Of a stretch of DNA of 64,000 nt, positions 1 through 8,729 are shown in pieces. Position numbers and translations under genes: made by a program. A model generated the notes under the pieces. That model did no database searches. It saw only the letters and a program-made list of their open reading frames with translations, and had not been told where the DNA came from. Source of the DNA: Lachnospiraceae bacterium. GTDB taxonomy: Bacteria > Bacillota > Clostridia > Lachnospirales > Lachnospiraceae. The stretch spans positions 62,001 to 126,000 of the forward strand of contig JAFLSY010000003.1 in the NCBI GenBank assembly GCA_022510745.1, written 5' to 3'. Position 1 is the first letter of the stretch. Each line of letters begins with the position of its first letter.

Positions 1-119
1 CTGCCTGCAAAGCGCTTGACAATATGGTGTACCAGTCCCAGATTCTGTTCTATTAACTGCTCTCTTGCCGCTTTATCCCCTTTTTGTGACTGTTCGATCA
101 ATAGGGTTATTTCATCCAT
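1..119 (-). CDS. sigF: RNA polymerase sigma-F factor (SpoIIAC), N-terminal part only
   Basis: The first 39 codons are visible before the gene leaves the window. They read MDEITLLIEQ, then a run with KGDKAAREQLIEQNLGLVHHIV, which is the start of sigma region 1.2/2.1 as in sporulation sigma factors. The call rests on this plus the position directly after spoIIAB; sigma-F is the forespore-specific factor that SpoIIAB holds inactive. A GGAGGAG ribosome site lies inside the end of spoIIAB about 12 bases before the ATG, so the two are probably translated together. Sigma-G has a similar N-terminus, but the operon order spoIIAA-spoIIAB-sigF settles it. Confidence 0.85.
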   Translation of the reverse strand, partial: MDEITLLIEQSQKGDKAAREQLIEQNLGLVHHIVKRFAG

Positions 120-126
120 GCCGCGG

Positions 127-672
127 CTATTCTCCTCCATATATCCATGCGCCGCATTCCAACTTTTTCTGCATTTTTACGATTGTCCCCTGCAGCGGTG
201 TGGATTCTACCTCCAGATCGTCCATGAAGGCTTCCATGAAAGCAAACCCCATGCCTGAGCGCTCTAACTCCGGTTTGGAGGTATAGAGCGGCTCCATGGC
301 CTTTTCCAGATTCTCAATGCCCACGCCCTTATCTTCCACCTCAATATGTAATACGCCGTTTTCGATTCTGCAGCGCAAATATACCTTGCCCTCCTTGATC
401 TTACAGTAGACCGGTCTGACCTCTCCGTGTCTGCCGTAACCGTATACATTTTCGTAACCATGAATAATGGCGTTGGTAACCGCTTCGGATACCGCGGTCT
501 TAATATCCGCCAATTCTTCCACGGTGGGATTTAGGGGTGCGATAAAAGCAGCCACGGCTACCCGGGCAAAGCTTTCATTGTTGGACACTGCGTCAAACTC
601 CATGGACATTTCATTTTTCATGCTTCTTGCTTCCTTTACCGGATCGGATTCCTGTTTTTTAATCTCTATCAT
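127..672 (-). CDS. spoIIAB: Anti-sigma F factor SpoIIAB (serine kinase)
   Basis: SpoIIAB binds and inhibits sigma-F in the predivisional cell and phosphorylates SpoIIAA on a serine. The Bergerat (GHKL) ATP fold is clear: N box EAVTNAIIHGY, G1 box DKGVGIE and G2 box SGMGFAFME. Two starts are possible. The one given (ATG at 672) has a good AGGAG site 8 bases upstream and yields 181 residues. An internal ATG at 621 begins MKNEMSMEF, where most family members start, with a weaker AAGGAAG site, and would give 164 residues. The gene sits 11 bases after spoIIAA and 7 before sigF. The C-terminal end, after the G2 box, is longer than in Bacillus subtilis and has no clear homology. Confidence 0.93.
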   Translation of the reverse strand: MIEIKKQESDPVKEARSMKNEMSMEFDAVSNNESFARVAVAAFIAPLNPTVEELADIKTAVSEAVTNAIIHGYENVYGYGRHGEVRPVYCKIKEGKVYLRCRIENGVLHIEVEDKGVGIENLEKAMEPLYTSKPELERSGMGFAFMEAFMDDLEVESTPLQGTIVKMQKKLECGAWIYGGE

Positions 673-683
673 CTCTGTTTCTC

Positions 684-989
684 CTATTCCATAATCTCAA
701 TGATTTTATTCAATCCCGACATATACAGGATTCTCTTTATCTGCCTGTCCGCGTGAATAGCAAACACCTTTCCGCCGAAGCAGGATATTTTTTTGTATCT
801 TCCCATAATAATACCGATACCCGAAGAATCCATGAATCGGGTATCCTCAAAATCAAATACTACATTGCTCACCCCATCCTTTAGAATATACCTGTCCGCG
901 TTTTCAGAGATAAATGCGGATTTGTGATGATCCACCTCTTCCGGCAGTCTTACGCAGAGATAATCATCGATCACTTTAAAATCTTCCAT
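684..989 (-). CDS. spoIIAA: Anti-sigma F factor antagonist SpoIIAA (STAS domain)
   Basis: This is a 101-residue STAS protein. In the forespore the unphosphorylated form displaces SpoIIAB from sigma-F. The phosphorylation motif MDSSGIGI is present; its first serine corresponds to Ser58 of the B. subtilis protein. ELDHH-like EEVDHH near the N-terminus also fits the family. The start was set at ATG 989 because an in-frame GTG at 1004 falls inside the AAGGAGGTGAGG ribosome site itself. It is first in the spoIIA operon; a terminator of the operon upstream ends about 50 bases before it, so its own promoter (sigma-H in known cases) must lie in a very short gap. I could not identify that promoter. 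Confidence 0.95.
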   Translation of the reverse strand: MEDFKVIDDYLCVRLPEEVDHHKSAFISENADRYILKDGVSNVVFDFEDTRFMDSSGIGIIMGRYKKISCFGGKVFAIHADRQIKRILYMSGLNKIIEIME

Positions 990-1040
990 ATCCAAGATCC
1001 TCACCTCCTTCTTTTCTTATCTGCCCTTCAAAATGACAAA

Positions 1041-1073
1041 GAAAAAAAGAACCTATAATCGCTTATAAGTTCT
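1041..1073 (-). terminator. Intrinsic terminator after the TPR/zinc-ribbon gene
   Basis: On the minus strand a GAACTTATAA / TTATAGGTTC stem with a short GCGA loop is followed by seven T residues. It closes the valS-folC-TPR operon and separates it from spoIIAA. Confidence 0.85.
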
Positions 1074-1106
1074 CTTTCGTGCTTTATTCATGATAAAGGC
1101 AAAACG

Positions 1107-2516
1107 CTAATTGCCGTTTAACTGATTGATATGATACTGTGCTCTTCTGGCCTTATCCGTATCCGGGAAAAGCTCGATCACTTTTTCGTAAGTTGCAATG
1201 GCTTCAGCCTTATACTCATCGCTAAGTCTGTAGGCATTACCTAAGGTAAACAAGGCATCCCCGTTGGTTTCATCATATCTGACGGAAAGCAGTAAATCCT
1301 CAATCGCCGCCTCAAAATCCCCATTCTGAAGGGCAGCATTTCCCGAGGTAAAATAAATGTTGGAAAGCTCCGGCCCCATTTTCTCTAAAAGAGTATGATA
1401 TAAAAGCTGGAAGGCATCGGAAGTATCCGATAAATTAATAGTGGCGGTGAGCCTGTCCAAATAGGCCGCGGTAGCCAGCACATCTCCGGTTTCTAAATAT
1501 TCGGAGGCTCCCTGAAGCAGTTCATCAATAATCTGCAGGGTGCCGTCCGGCCCCACATAACCGTCCAATTCCTCATGGAGTCTGGCATTGTCCGCAGTCA
1601 AACCGTCAATTTCCCGCTGCATCTCCACAATGGTGGCCGTCTTTATATCCATTTGCTCGTTGACTGCTTTCACATCCTCCTGCGCCTTTTCCCGCTCCGC
1701 GGAAACCGCTGCAGGCAGTATCAAAAAGAACATGGAGGCAATGCCGAGTACCAGACCGATGGCCACATTGAAAAGGGTACCTAATCCGGTATTCTTCGGT
1801 TCTTTCACATTTAAGGGCTGGATAATGATCTCGTTGTCACTCTGGTATCTCACCGCTTCTTTGTTTTTGTGTTTTCCACCTGTCTTGACAGGTTCGTCCG
1901 AGGTCGTCATAGCCTCGACTTCCTGCTTGTAGCGAAGGGTAAGGGTATTGTTCGCATCAATTTTACAGCACTTATTCAGTTCTCTGTCCGCTTTTTCCCA
2001 CTGCTCGCTGTCGATGTATAAAAGGGCTAACAACTGATGCGCCCTGATAAATCTGGGATTTAAGGACAACACCTTTTTTAGCTGTATTACTGCCAGATCC
2101 TTGCTATCCTGTCTACAGTAAGCCAATGCCTGATTGTATTTTTTGATGGTCTGGTTAATGGTATCCAATCTGGACGCATTGCTCTGGATCATGTCGATAT
2201 AGTCGTCGGCAAGATTTTTCTGCGGGCGCAGATTTTTGCTGATGACCCATTCGCTTAATGCCGCAACCACTTCTCCCATTTCGAAATAAACCAGTCCAAG
2301 CAGATTTCTGGCTTCCACATTTTCTTTATTAAACTTCAAGCTCTGCCGTAAACTTGTTACCGCTCCGGACAGATCCCGGACGCCGGCCTTCTCCAATCCT
2401 TCGTTGTAATACATATTGGATATTCGCAGGATTCTTTTGTAAAGGGAAACATCGGCGCCACACCCTGTACAAAAGTCGTGTTCTGACAAACGGCAGCCAC
2501 AGTTATAACAATTCAT
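1107..2516 (-). CDS. Zinc-ribbon, TPR-repeat membrane protein
   Basis: The 469-residue protein has no assigned function. It begins with a four-cysteine zinc ribbon (C3, C6, C16, C19), followed by TPR-like helices at about 30-200 (ARNLLGLVYFEMGEVVAALSEW, RAHQLLALLYID), one membrane segment at about 247-272, a coiled coil at about 275-315 (EREKAQEDVKAVNEQM) and a second TPR block at 370-465 (ALFTLGNAYRLSDEYKAEAI). The topology suggests a cytoplasmic ribbon/TPR part and an outer coiled-coil/TPR part, i.e. a scaffold at the envelope. It is last in the valS-folC operon, 12 bases after a 48-codon gene. Similar zinc-ribbon TPR proteins are common in Lachnospiraceae, but no partner is known to me. 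Confidence 0.85.
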   Translation of the reverse strand: MNCYNCGCRLSEHDFCTGCGADVSLYKRILRISNMYYNEGLEKAGVRDLSGAVTSLRQSLKFNKENVEARNLLGLVYFEMGEVVAALSEWVISKNLRPQKNLADDYIDMIQSNASRLDTINQTIKKYNQALAYCRQDSKDLAVIQLKKVLSLNPRFIRAHQLLALLYIDSEQWEKADRELNKCCKIDANNTLTLRYKQEVEAMTTSDEPVKTGGKHKNKEAVRYQSDNEIIIQPLNVKEPKNTGLGTLFNVAIGLVLGIASMFFLILPAAVSAEREKAQEDVKAVNEQMDIKTATIVEMQREIDGLTADNARLHEELDGYVGPDGTLQIIDELLQGASEYLETGDVLATAAYLDRLTATINLSDTSDAFQLLYHTLLEKMGPELSNIYFTSGNAALQNGDFEAAIEDLLLSVRYDETNGDALFTLGNAYRLSDEYKAEAIATYEKVIELFPDTDKARRAQYHINQLNGN

Positions 2517-2528
2517 GCTACCTTCCCC

Positions 2529-2675
2529 TTATTCTTCTTCCGCCTTGGTTTCTTGCAACATTCTTACCAGAATATCGGCCATGTCCGTCATATCCTGATT
2601 ATAAATAGCTTCTTCCGCATCTTCTACTTCCAGGCTGGGATGAAATTTCTTTAATTCTTCTTCAAAGTTAATCAT
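2529..2675 (-). CDS. Conserved-looking 48-residue acidic small protein
   Basis: The ORF begins MINFEEELKKFHPSLEVED and ends QETKAEEE; it is strongly acidic and probably helical, with no membrane segment or cysteine. Its ATG overlaps the folC stop as ATGA, and AAAGGAG sits 5 bases upstream inside folC, so it should be translated by coupling with folC. A stop 12 bases before the next gene keeps it in the operon. The good ribosome site, the overlap and the balanced amino-acid use argue for a real gene. I believe similar short ORFs follow folC in other Lachnospiraceae, but cannot check that. Function unknown. Confidence 0.72.
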   Translation of the reverse strand: MINFEEELKKFHPSLEVEDAEEAIYNQDMTDMADILVRMLQETKAEEE

Positions 2676-3943
2676 AACAACTCCTTTATCTCTCCAACCA
2701 GATACAGGGAGCCAGTAATATACACTCTGTCCTGCTCCCTTCTCATACCGTGTAACGCCTGCAATGCTTCTTTCACTGAGGAATATCCGCCGTCATATCG
2801 GCCCGTGTATTTTAAAAGAACTTCCTTTAAGCTCTTCCACGAAAGCGCTCTGGCGTTCTTCATCTGTACCGGAAAAATCTTCCTAAACAGACCGCTTTTC
2901 GCAATCTGTTCTATCATGCGCTCGTAATGCTTGTCCTGTGCCACGCCAAAAAACAAATACCTGTCTCCCGGACAGCCGTCTTCTTTAACCGTTTCCAAAA
3001 AGGCCCGTACTCCGTCCTCATTATGGGCGCCGTCCACATAAACCTCCGGCAGGATTTCTTCCATCCGGCCGGCCCAATGGGCATTTGCAATCCCCTGCCG
3101 CATGACCGCCTCATCCATCATGTCTTTCCCCAGTAAAACCTCCAGGGTGCGCAGGGCCAGAGCTGCATTTTCCATCTGATAGGCAGCTATTGTATTCAAA
3201 TGCAGCCTAATACTATCATAATAAAGGGAACGGTAAGAAAAATCAATGCCTTTATTATGAATTTTTAAGAATGTGTAGTCCTTTTTCGACACCTCAAATG
3301 TTGAAATTTGAAGTTTCGCCGCAGATTCGGAGAGAATTCCGCTCACTGTGGCATTTGTCCTAAAATATACCGCCGGAGTGTCTTTTTTTAAAATACCCGC
3401 TTTCTCTGCCGTTATTTTCTCCAGAGTATCCCCCAGATATTCCGTATGGTCCAATCCCATATGAGTAATGACCGCGATTTCTTTTTGATCCACCGCATTG
3501 GTGGCATCCAGCCTGCCTCCCAGACCGGTTTCCAAGATGATATAGTCCGGCGCTGCTTTTTGAAAATAATGCATCGCCATCAAAAACAGAAACTCAAAGA
3601 AGGAGGGATGCTCTGCCTCCTTCGCAATTTCCTTAATATACGCAAAGCTTTCTGTAAATGCTTCTTCGGTGATCATAGCGCCGCCTATACGGATACGTTC
3701 CCGCATGGTCTGTAGATGGGGAGAAGTAAACATTCCTACACAAAAGCCGGCCTCCATCAGAAGGGACTGCAGGTAGGCACAGACGGAGCCTTTCCCGTTT
3801 GTGCCCGCCACATGAATCACCTTGCTCTTCATACCGCCTTCGGTTATCCGTGCAAGCAGTCCCTTTGTATCCTCAAGAGTGTGCTTTCCTGCAAATCGCG
3901 GGATATTCAGAATATATTCTTCCGCTTCTTTGTATGTGTACAT
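2672..3943 (-). CDS. folC: Bifunctional folylpolyglutamate / dihydrofolate synthase
   Basis: FolC adds glutamate to folates (and to dihydropteroate) with ATP in the cytoplasm. The Mur-ligase P-loop VAGTNGKGSV (about residues 45-54) is intact, followed by TSPHL, the GLGGRLDATN motif around 145-155 and HTEYLG with the metal/ATP-binding histidine. The C-terminal domain has YVDGAHNEDG, the family's DGAHN signature. At 423 residues it is of usual length. It starts 11 bases after valS; the valS-folC order is common in Firmicutes. The site AGGTGAG precedes the ATG. Confidence 0.96.
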   Translation of the reverse strand: MYTYKEAEEYILNIPRFAGKHTLEDTKGLLARITEGGMKSKVIHVAGTNGKGSVCAYLQSLLMEAGFCVGMFTSPHLQTMRERIRIGGAMITEEAFTESFAYIKEIAKEAEHPSFFEFLFLMAMHYFQKAAPDYIILETGLGGRLDATNAVDQKEIAVITHMGLDHTEYLGDTLEKITAEKAGILKKDTPAVYFRTNATVSGILSESAAKLQISTFEVSKKDYTFLKIHNKGIDFSYRSLYYDSIRLHLNTIAAYQMENAALALRTLEVLLGKDMMDEAVMRQGIANAHWAGRMEEILPEVYVDGAHNEDGVRAFLETVKEDGCPGDRYLFFGVAQDKHYERMIEQIAKSGLFRKIFPVQMKNARALSWKSLKEVLLKYTGRYDGGYSSVKEALQALHGMRREQDRVYITGSLYLVGEIKELL

Positions 3944-3953
3944 GACTCACCTT

Positions 3954-6629
3954 TTACAGCTGGGCAAGACGCTGTCTTACCTGCTCCAACATCTGCGTAT
4001 ACTTCTGCAGTTTTTCTTTTTCTTCCGCCACTTTGGCCTCCGGCGCCTTGGAAAGGAATTTCTCATTCTTTAACATTCCCTCAGCCCGGGCAATTTCACC
4101 TAAGAGCCGGTTTTCTTCTTTCTTTAAACGCTCCTGCTCCTGTGCAATGTCCACCAGTTCCGCAAAGGGAATGTAAAGGGTTGCGCCGGGAATCACAACG
4201 GAAACCGCGTCGGAAGCAATTCCTGTCTTATCCTCCTGTACCAATACTTCGGAGGCCGAAGCCAACGACGCAAAGAAAAGTGCTCCTTCCGTAAACGCGC
4301 CGCGTATTTTTTCATCCTCGCTGACTACATAGACGGAAGCCTTCCTGCTTACGGGAACATTCATTTCCGTGCGTACATTCCGAATGCCCCTGACTGCCTC
4401 TTTGATGCTTTCAATATCCTTTTCTTCTTTCGCAAAGCAGCGCTCTTTTCTGTATTCCGGCCAGGAAGAAACCATAATGGACTCCTCCTCGCTCTGCAGG
4501 CTTAAGAAAATTTCCTCGGTAATGAAAGGCATATAGGGATGGAGCAGTTTCAGTGCGTCAAGCAGTACGGTCTTTAAGGTATACAACGCCGCATTCTGGC
4601 TGACCGCATCATCCGAATTATAGAGTCTGGGCTTTACCATCTCGATATACCAGTCGCAGAATTCGTCCCAGATAAAATCATAGACCTTCTGTACCGCAAT
4701 GCCCAGTTCGAAGCTTTCCATATTGTCGGTAACTTCCCCTATCAGGCTGTTTAATTTGCTCAATATCCACTTATCCACGGGCGCAAAATCTTGCGCTTGC
4801 GGAGTATAGACGCCCTGTCCCCGCTTCTCTGCAGCAGACTCCATATTCATCAGAATGAAACGGGAAGCATTCCATACCTTATTTGCAAAATTCCGGCTGG
4901 CCTCCACTCTCTCATAATAGAAACGCATATCGTTTCCGGGCGCGTTGCCGGTGATCAGCGTCAGACGCAGGGCATCCGCACCGTACTTGTCAATAATCTC
5001 CAATGGATCAATACCGTTTCCTAAGGATTTTGACATCTTACGACCCTGGCTGTCCCGTACCAGTCCATGGAACAGTACGGTCTTAAAGGGCTTTTCTTCC
5101 ATCTGCTCATAGCCGGAGAAAATCATACGGATAACCCAGAAGAATATGATATCATAGCCCGTCACCAGTACATCCGTGGGATAGAAATACTTCAAATCCT
5201 CGGTCTGCTCAGGCCAGCCCAAAGTAGAGAAGGGCCACAGTGCGGAGGAGAACCATGTATCCAGTGTATCCTCATCCTGCGTAAGGTGTGTGCTGCCGCA
5301 CTTCGGACATAGCTTCGGTGCCTCCGGGGCTACTATCACTTCATCACAATCACCGCAATAGTAAGCGGGAATTCTGTGTCCCCACCAGAGCTGACGGCTG
5401 ATGCACCAGTCCCTGATATTGTCGGTCCAGTTAAAATAAGTCTTCTCCATACGCTCGGGGATCAGTTTGATCTCACCCTTCTTTACGGCCTCTACCGCGG
5501 GCTTGATCAATTCGTCCATCTTCACGAACCACTGCTCTTTCACAAGGGGTTCAATGGTGGTGCCGCAGCGGTCATGAGTACCCACATTGTGGGAGTAGTC
5601 CTCGATCTTTACCAGCAGCCCCATTTCTTCCAGTTCCTTTACAATGGCCGCTCTGGCTTCATAACGGTCCATACCCTCAAATTTACCGCCGTTCTTGTTA
5701 ATGGTGGCATCGTCGTTCATGATATTGACAATGGGCAGATTATGGCGCTTTCCTACCTCAAAGTCGTTGGGGTCGTGTGCAGGCGTGATCTTTACAACAC
5801 CGGTACCGAACTCCATATCCACATAGTCATCCGCAACAATGGGAATCTCCCTGTTCACAATGGGAAGCAGCACCTTTCTGCCTATCAGCGCCTGATATCT
5901 CTCATCTGCAGGATTGACAGCCACAGCCGTATCTCCCAACATGGTCTCCGGACGTGTAGTAGCAAACTCCAAAAACTCTTCTTTACTGGCCTGTCCGTCC
6001 TCAGTCAAAAGGGGATACTTAATATGCCAGAAATGTCCTGCCTGCTCCTCGTATTCCACTTCCGCATCAGAAATAGAGGTATTACATACGGGGCACCAGT
6101 TGATGATGCGGGCTCCCTTATAAACCCAGCCCTTTTCATGCATCTTACAGAAAACTTCCGTAACGGCTTTATTACAGCCCTCATCCATGGTAAAGCGCTC
6201 TCTGTCCCAATCACAGGAAGAGCCCAATTTCTTGAGCTGGGAAATGATCCTGCCGCCATATTCCTTTTTCCAGTCCCAGGCACGCTCCAAAAACTTCTCC
6301 CTGCCCAGATCCTGCTTATCAATGCCCTCTTCTTTCAGTTTCTGGATGATCCGTACTTCCGTAGCAATGCTGGCATGGTCCGTGCCAGGCTGCCACAGGG
6401 CATTGTAACCCTGCATTCTCTTAAAACGGATCAGAATATCCTGCATGGTATTGTCTAACGCATGGCCCATATGAAGCTGTCCCGTAATATTTGGGGGCGG
6501 AATCACAATGGTAAAGGGCTTCCTGTCGTAATCTACCTCAGCATGGAAATACTTCTTATCCAGCCACATCTGATACAATTTTTCTTCTATGCCCTTGGGG
6601 TCATAGGTTTTTGCTAATTCTTTGCTCAT
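3954..6629 (-). CDS. valS: Valyl-tRNA synthetase
   Basis: A class I aminoacyl-tRNA synthetase of about 891 residues that charges tRNA-Val. Visible marks: the HIGH-type motif HMGH in [11 protein letters not shown], the editing (CP1) domain with [17 protein letters not shown], zinc-type cysteine clusters WCPVCNT and YCGDCDE...CPKCGS, the KMSKS motif in [11 protein letters not shown], and a C-terminal coiled-coil arm typical of ValRS ([21 protein letters not shown]). Start chosen at ATG 6629, with GAGGAG 7 bases upstream, rather than an in-frame ATG five codons earlier. It is first in the valS-folC operon. A T-box expected for valS is present, but about 1.8 kb upstream behind three unrelated genes. 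Confidence 0.97.
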   Translation of the reverse strand: MSKELAKTYDPKGIEEKLYQMWLDKKYFHAEVDYDRKPFTIVIPPPNITGQLHMGHALDNTMQDILIRFKRMQGYNALWQPGTDHASIATEVRIIQKLKEEGIDKQDLGREKFLERAWDWKKEYGGRIISQLKKLGSSCDWDRERFTMDEGCNKAVTEVFCKMHEKGWVYKGARIINWCPVCNTSISDAEVEYEEQAGHFWHIKYPLLTEDGQASKEEFLEFATTRPETMLGDTAVAVNPADERYQALIGRKVLLPIVNREIPIVADDYVDMEFGTGVVKITPAHDPNDFEVGKRHNLPIVNIMNDDATINKNGGKFEGMDRYEARAAIVKELEEMGLLVKIEDYSHNVGTHDRCGTTIEPLVKEQWFVKMDELIKPAVEAVKKGEIKLIPERMEKTYFNWTDNIRDWCISRQLWWGHRIPAYYCGDCDEVIVAPEAPKLCPKCGSTHLTQDEDTLDTWFSSALWPFSTLGWPEQTEDLKYFYPTDVLVTGYDIIFFWVIRMIFSGYEQMEEKPFKTVLFHGLVRDSQGRKMSKSLGNGIDPLEIIDKYGADALRLTLITGNAPGNDMRFYYERVEASRNFANKVWNASRFILMNMESAAEKRGQGVYTPQAQDFAPVDKWILSKLNSLIGEVTDNMESFELGIAVQKVYDFIWDEFCDWYIEMVKPRLYNSDDAVSQNAALYTLKTVLLDALKLLHPYMPFITEEIFLSLQSEEESIMVSSWPEYRKERCFAKEEKDIESIKEAVRGIRNVRTEMNVPVSRKASVYVVSEDEKIRGAFTEGALFFASLASASEVLVQEDKTGIASDAVSVVIPGATLYIPFAELVDIAQEQERLKKEENRLLGEIARAEGMLKNEKFLSKAPEAKVAEEKEKLQKYTQMLEQVRQRLAQL

Positions 6630-6690
6630 GTTTTCACTCCTCATGTTTTTTAATATGAATCATATCGTATTATAACCAACACGGACTCCA

Positions 6691-6791
6691 GCGGCAGCAT
6701 TCACCCGCTAATTTTCTGACACTGCCTCCGCCCATAAAAACCAAATCGGGTTCAGATGCGGTAGCATTCACCCACTTTGGTTTTTATGGGC
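6691..6791. repeat. Inverted repeat with a nested 19-base direct repeat upstream of valS
   Basis: Two 16-base perfect arms (GCCCATAAAAACCAAA at 6730-6745, complement at 6776-6791) enclose a 30-base loop. A 19-base unit (GCGGCAGCATTCACCCGCT at 6691-6709) recurs with two changes at 6758-6776, the second copy ending in the right arm. No T-run follows on either strand, so it is not a normal terminator. It may be a remnant of a small mobile element. A possible valS promoter lies beside it on the minus strand: TATAGT at 6816-6821 with a TTGTCA 15 bases away, a short spacing. Confidence 0.6.
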
Positions 6792-6876
6792 AGGGGTACT
6801 GCACAGAAATCTTTCACTATACTTATTTCCCTTTTTTGACAAAAGTGTTTCTACGTTAAATTGGAATTCCAATTTG

Positions 6877-7239
6877 TCACCTGTCCGTCCATCCATCAAA
6901 TCTTGTTGATATTTGAGGGTCATATAGCGGACAGCCAAAATCAATTAAAATATCCATAAGACTGTTCATATCGGCTTCCTGCATCCCATAACAGTCAAAT
7001 CTTACAATTTGAGATGTTGTAAAAATCTCAAAAGCTCCCTTCCCCTCTTTCTCATAATGTTCTTTATCCAAAGCAGTCCAATCAGAAAAGACCGAAGCTA
7101 CTTTTGTTAAAATTTCATCTATCGGCAGGCTTTCCAATTCTTCCATTAATTTACCGTCACAACATGCCTGTTCGTAAATCCTATTATTGTCGCGAGTAAC
7201 TCCCGCTTTGTATTTCCAAAAATTGAAATCCATACTCAT
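6877..7239 (-). CDS. Hypothetical protein, 120 residues
   Basis: I do not recognise the family. The protein begins MSMDFNFWKYKAGV and is soluble, acidic, mixed alpha/beta in appearance, with CCDG near residue 26 and a C-terminal RFDGWTDR. The start at ATG 7239 has GGAGG 7 bases upstream; the longer frame would need a TTG start ahead of that site. DNA here is more A+T-rich than the housekeeping genes on both sides, and it belongs to the block that sits between valS and the T-box. Small single-domain proteins of this appearance occur among immunity-like and accessory gene products, but nothing here proves that. Confidence 0.8.
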   Translation of the reverse strand: MSMDFNFWKYKAGVTRDNNRIYEQACCDGKLMEELESLPIDEILTKVASVFSDWTALDKEHYEKEGKGAFEIFTTSQIVRFDCYGMQEADMNSLMDILIDFGCPLYDPQISTRFDGWTDR

Positions 7240-7276
7240 AAAAATACCTCCTTTCATCAAATTTGAATTATACTAA

Positions 7277-7783
7277 TCACCCATTTGAAACAAAATGTTT
7301 CATTGGCTCGTTTAAATGATATATTTCTTCTTTTAAAAATTCAGGATATATCGTTACATTTTGAATGTCTTCAATAAGCATCCACCCAAGAACCACATCA
7401 CAATTATCTTTCTGTGAAACAAACTCGCCATTTTCGGGAATTTCTAAATCATCACAGAGTTCAATCTCATAATAAAAGGCAATATTATGCGCTTTCCTAC
7501 CCTTCCATTCCCAAAAGCATTCTTCGCTCCATAATAGACGGTTGCATTTTATCCTAACTCCCATTTCTTCCATTGTTTCACGTACTAAACCGTCTTCTAA
7601 AGTTTCTCCTATTTTTACATGACCGCCGGGTAACGCATATTCATTTCCGTTTCTATCTCTTTGTACAAGAATTTTATTATCTTTCACTAAAACAGCAACT
7701 GTTCTCAAATCACAGATATATTCGTCAGTTGTAAATAACCATGTTGCACATTTCTGGTCGTCGTTTGCATTAGCAACATTCAT
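7277..7783 (-). CDS. NUDIX hydrolase
   Basis: A 168-residue NUDIX protein that probably cleaves a nucleoside diphosphate linked to another group, using Mg2+. The NUDIX box is complete: G-x5-E-x7-RETMEEMGV, within GGHVKIGETLEDG. The preceding YALPGGHVKIGE is typical of the NTP-pyrophosphohydrolase (MutT-like) branch. A beta strand RTVAVLVKDNKILVQRDRNGNEY opens the fold. Only a weak GGA site is seen before the ATG. It lies in the A+T-rich accessory block, 37 bases upstream of the hypothetical gene, so probably co-transcribed. The substrate cannot be told from sequence. Confidence 0.88.
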   Translation of the reverse strand: MNVANANDDQKCATWLFTTDEYICDLRTVAVLVKDNKILVQRDRNGNEYALPGGHVKIGETLEDGLVRETMEEMGVRIKCNRLLWSEECFWEWKGRKAHNIAFYYEIELCDDLEIPENGEFVSQKDNCDVVLGWMLIEDIQNVTIYPEFLKEEIYHLNEPMKHFVSNG

Positions 7784-7839
7784 GTTTTATTCATCCAAAT
7801 TTCGATTTTCGTTTTTATCCTCACCCTGCCAAGCTGAAT

Positions 7840-8367
7840 TTACTTTTTCAGCAGCCGAAGTAATCTCGGTCGATTATATCTCTGCATTATCACAAAAATA
7901 CTATCAAATAAAAAAGCAGCGCATGATGTCAGCAAAAAAACTCCCAAAGAACCAAACCAAATAGAAAATACAACCGGAACAAAACTAAGCACCATATTTA
8001 TTTCGTGAACTATCTCGGCCTGACAAGTTACTTGTATGATCTCTGTCACAGAATTGCTCTTTAAATCGAAGTCTTGCGGATTAAACGTTGGAAACCATTT
8101 TTTCCATTTCTTCACCTGAAGCTTCTTGTAAAGTTTTTGTTCAAAGGCTCTTTCCGCAAACCACTTTTTTGTATAATCCATCCGATTATGATATTTTGCG
8201 TCCACAAAATATCCTACAGCCAACCGCATAGCAAGATGACAAAATATTGTACCAAATGTTATCGCAACTGAGAAGAAAGTCTTACTTCTCATAAAATAGT
8301 ATATTGCTCCTGACACCAACAAAACAATCAAAGAAATGAGTGTCATCGAAATCATATTCTTTTTCAT
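7840..8367 (-). CDS. Small membrane protein, CrtO-like (glycosyl-diaponeurosporenoate acyltransferase family)
   Basis: The 175-residue protein has two N-terminal membrane spans (about 5-25 and 30-52), a basic central part with NRMDYTKKWFAERAFEQ and KKWKKWFPTFNP, and one or two C-terminal spans (about 122-162). CrtO of staphyloxanthin synthesis and its many Firmicute relatives share this layout and the conserved WK-x-W-x-P and a C-x-AE-x-VHE region (CQAEIVHEINM here). No carotenoid genes are near, so the true substrate is unknown. It is the first gene after the T-box leader, and is A+T-rich like the next two genes. Confidence 0.55.
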   Translation of the reverse strand: MKKNMISMTLISLIVLLVSGAIYYFMRSKTFFSVAITFGTIFCHLAMRLAVGYFVDAKYHNRMDYTKKWFAERAFEQKLYKKLQVKKWKKWFPTFNPQDFDLKSNSVTEIIQVTCQAEIVHEINMVLSFVPVVFSIWFGSLGVFLLTSCAAFLFDSIFVIMQRYNRPRLLRLLKK

Positions 8368-8431
8368 AATAACTAACAGCTCTCCAATTTTCGATTTACC
8401 TTACTGCCTGCGCTCCCGGCAACATGCAAAT

Positions 8432-8694
8432 AAAAACGCCCTTTACTGACATACATCAGCAAAGGGCGATTTCTCACGGTACCACCTTTGTTCACAGCTT
8501 ACGCTGCCTCCGCGACTTCCATTAAAGTCTTGTCCGATAACGGGGACAGGGCGTGAAGACTTACTTGGCATATGCTTTCAGTCTTCCGGTTCCAAAACTA
8601 CCTTCCATATCCCTTCCTTTAGACCACCTTTCAGCCGGTTTCCCGGGTCGTCCTCTCTGATAAGGGGTAATATGTACTCCTCTTTGTCATTACC
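8432..8694 (-). ncRNA. T-box leader (tRNA-sensing riboswitch), best specifier Val
   Basis: Read on the minus strand, Stem I opens with GACAAAGAGGAGTAC and contains CAGAGAGG (AG bulge) and GCTGAAAGG. Then come a GAAGACT/AGTCTTC stem, a TGTCC/GGACA stem, and the T-box AAGGTGGTACCGTG at 8475-8488. The TGGT bulge pairs with an ACCA acceptor end (A73), which fits tRNA-Val and tRNA-Met. Downstream is a terminator, CGCCCTTT/AAAGGGCG plus five T (8432-8468), whose 5' arm competes with the antiterminator. In the specifier loop the triplet after the conserved GAA is best read as GTA (8599-8601), Val; ATG just before GAA is a less likely choice. The next gene is not an amino-acid gene; valS lies 1.8 kb further on. 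Confidence 0.88.
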
Positions 8695-8729
8695 TTTTCC
8701 GTTTATATGATATTGCTTTTTTGACCTGC

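Noticed and set aside
5376..6458. 360-codon plus-strand frame opposite valS
   Set aside because: Shadow of the valS coding strand; valS motifs are complete and no ribosome site or homology supports the antisense frame.
6749..6790. tRNA-like GGTTCAGATGC stretch
   Set aside because: Lies within the inverted-repeat element; no acceptor, D or anticodon arm can be drawn.
8594..8610. T-box specifier as ATG (Met)
   Set aside because: ATG lies before the conserved GAA and is part of a CATAT/ATATG pairing in Stem I; GTA after GAA fits better, and valS is downstream. Kept only as an alternative.
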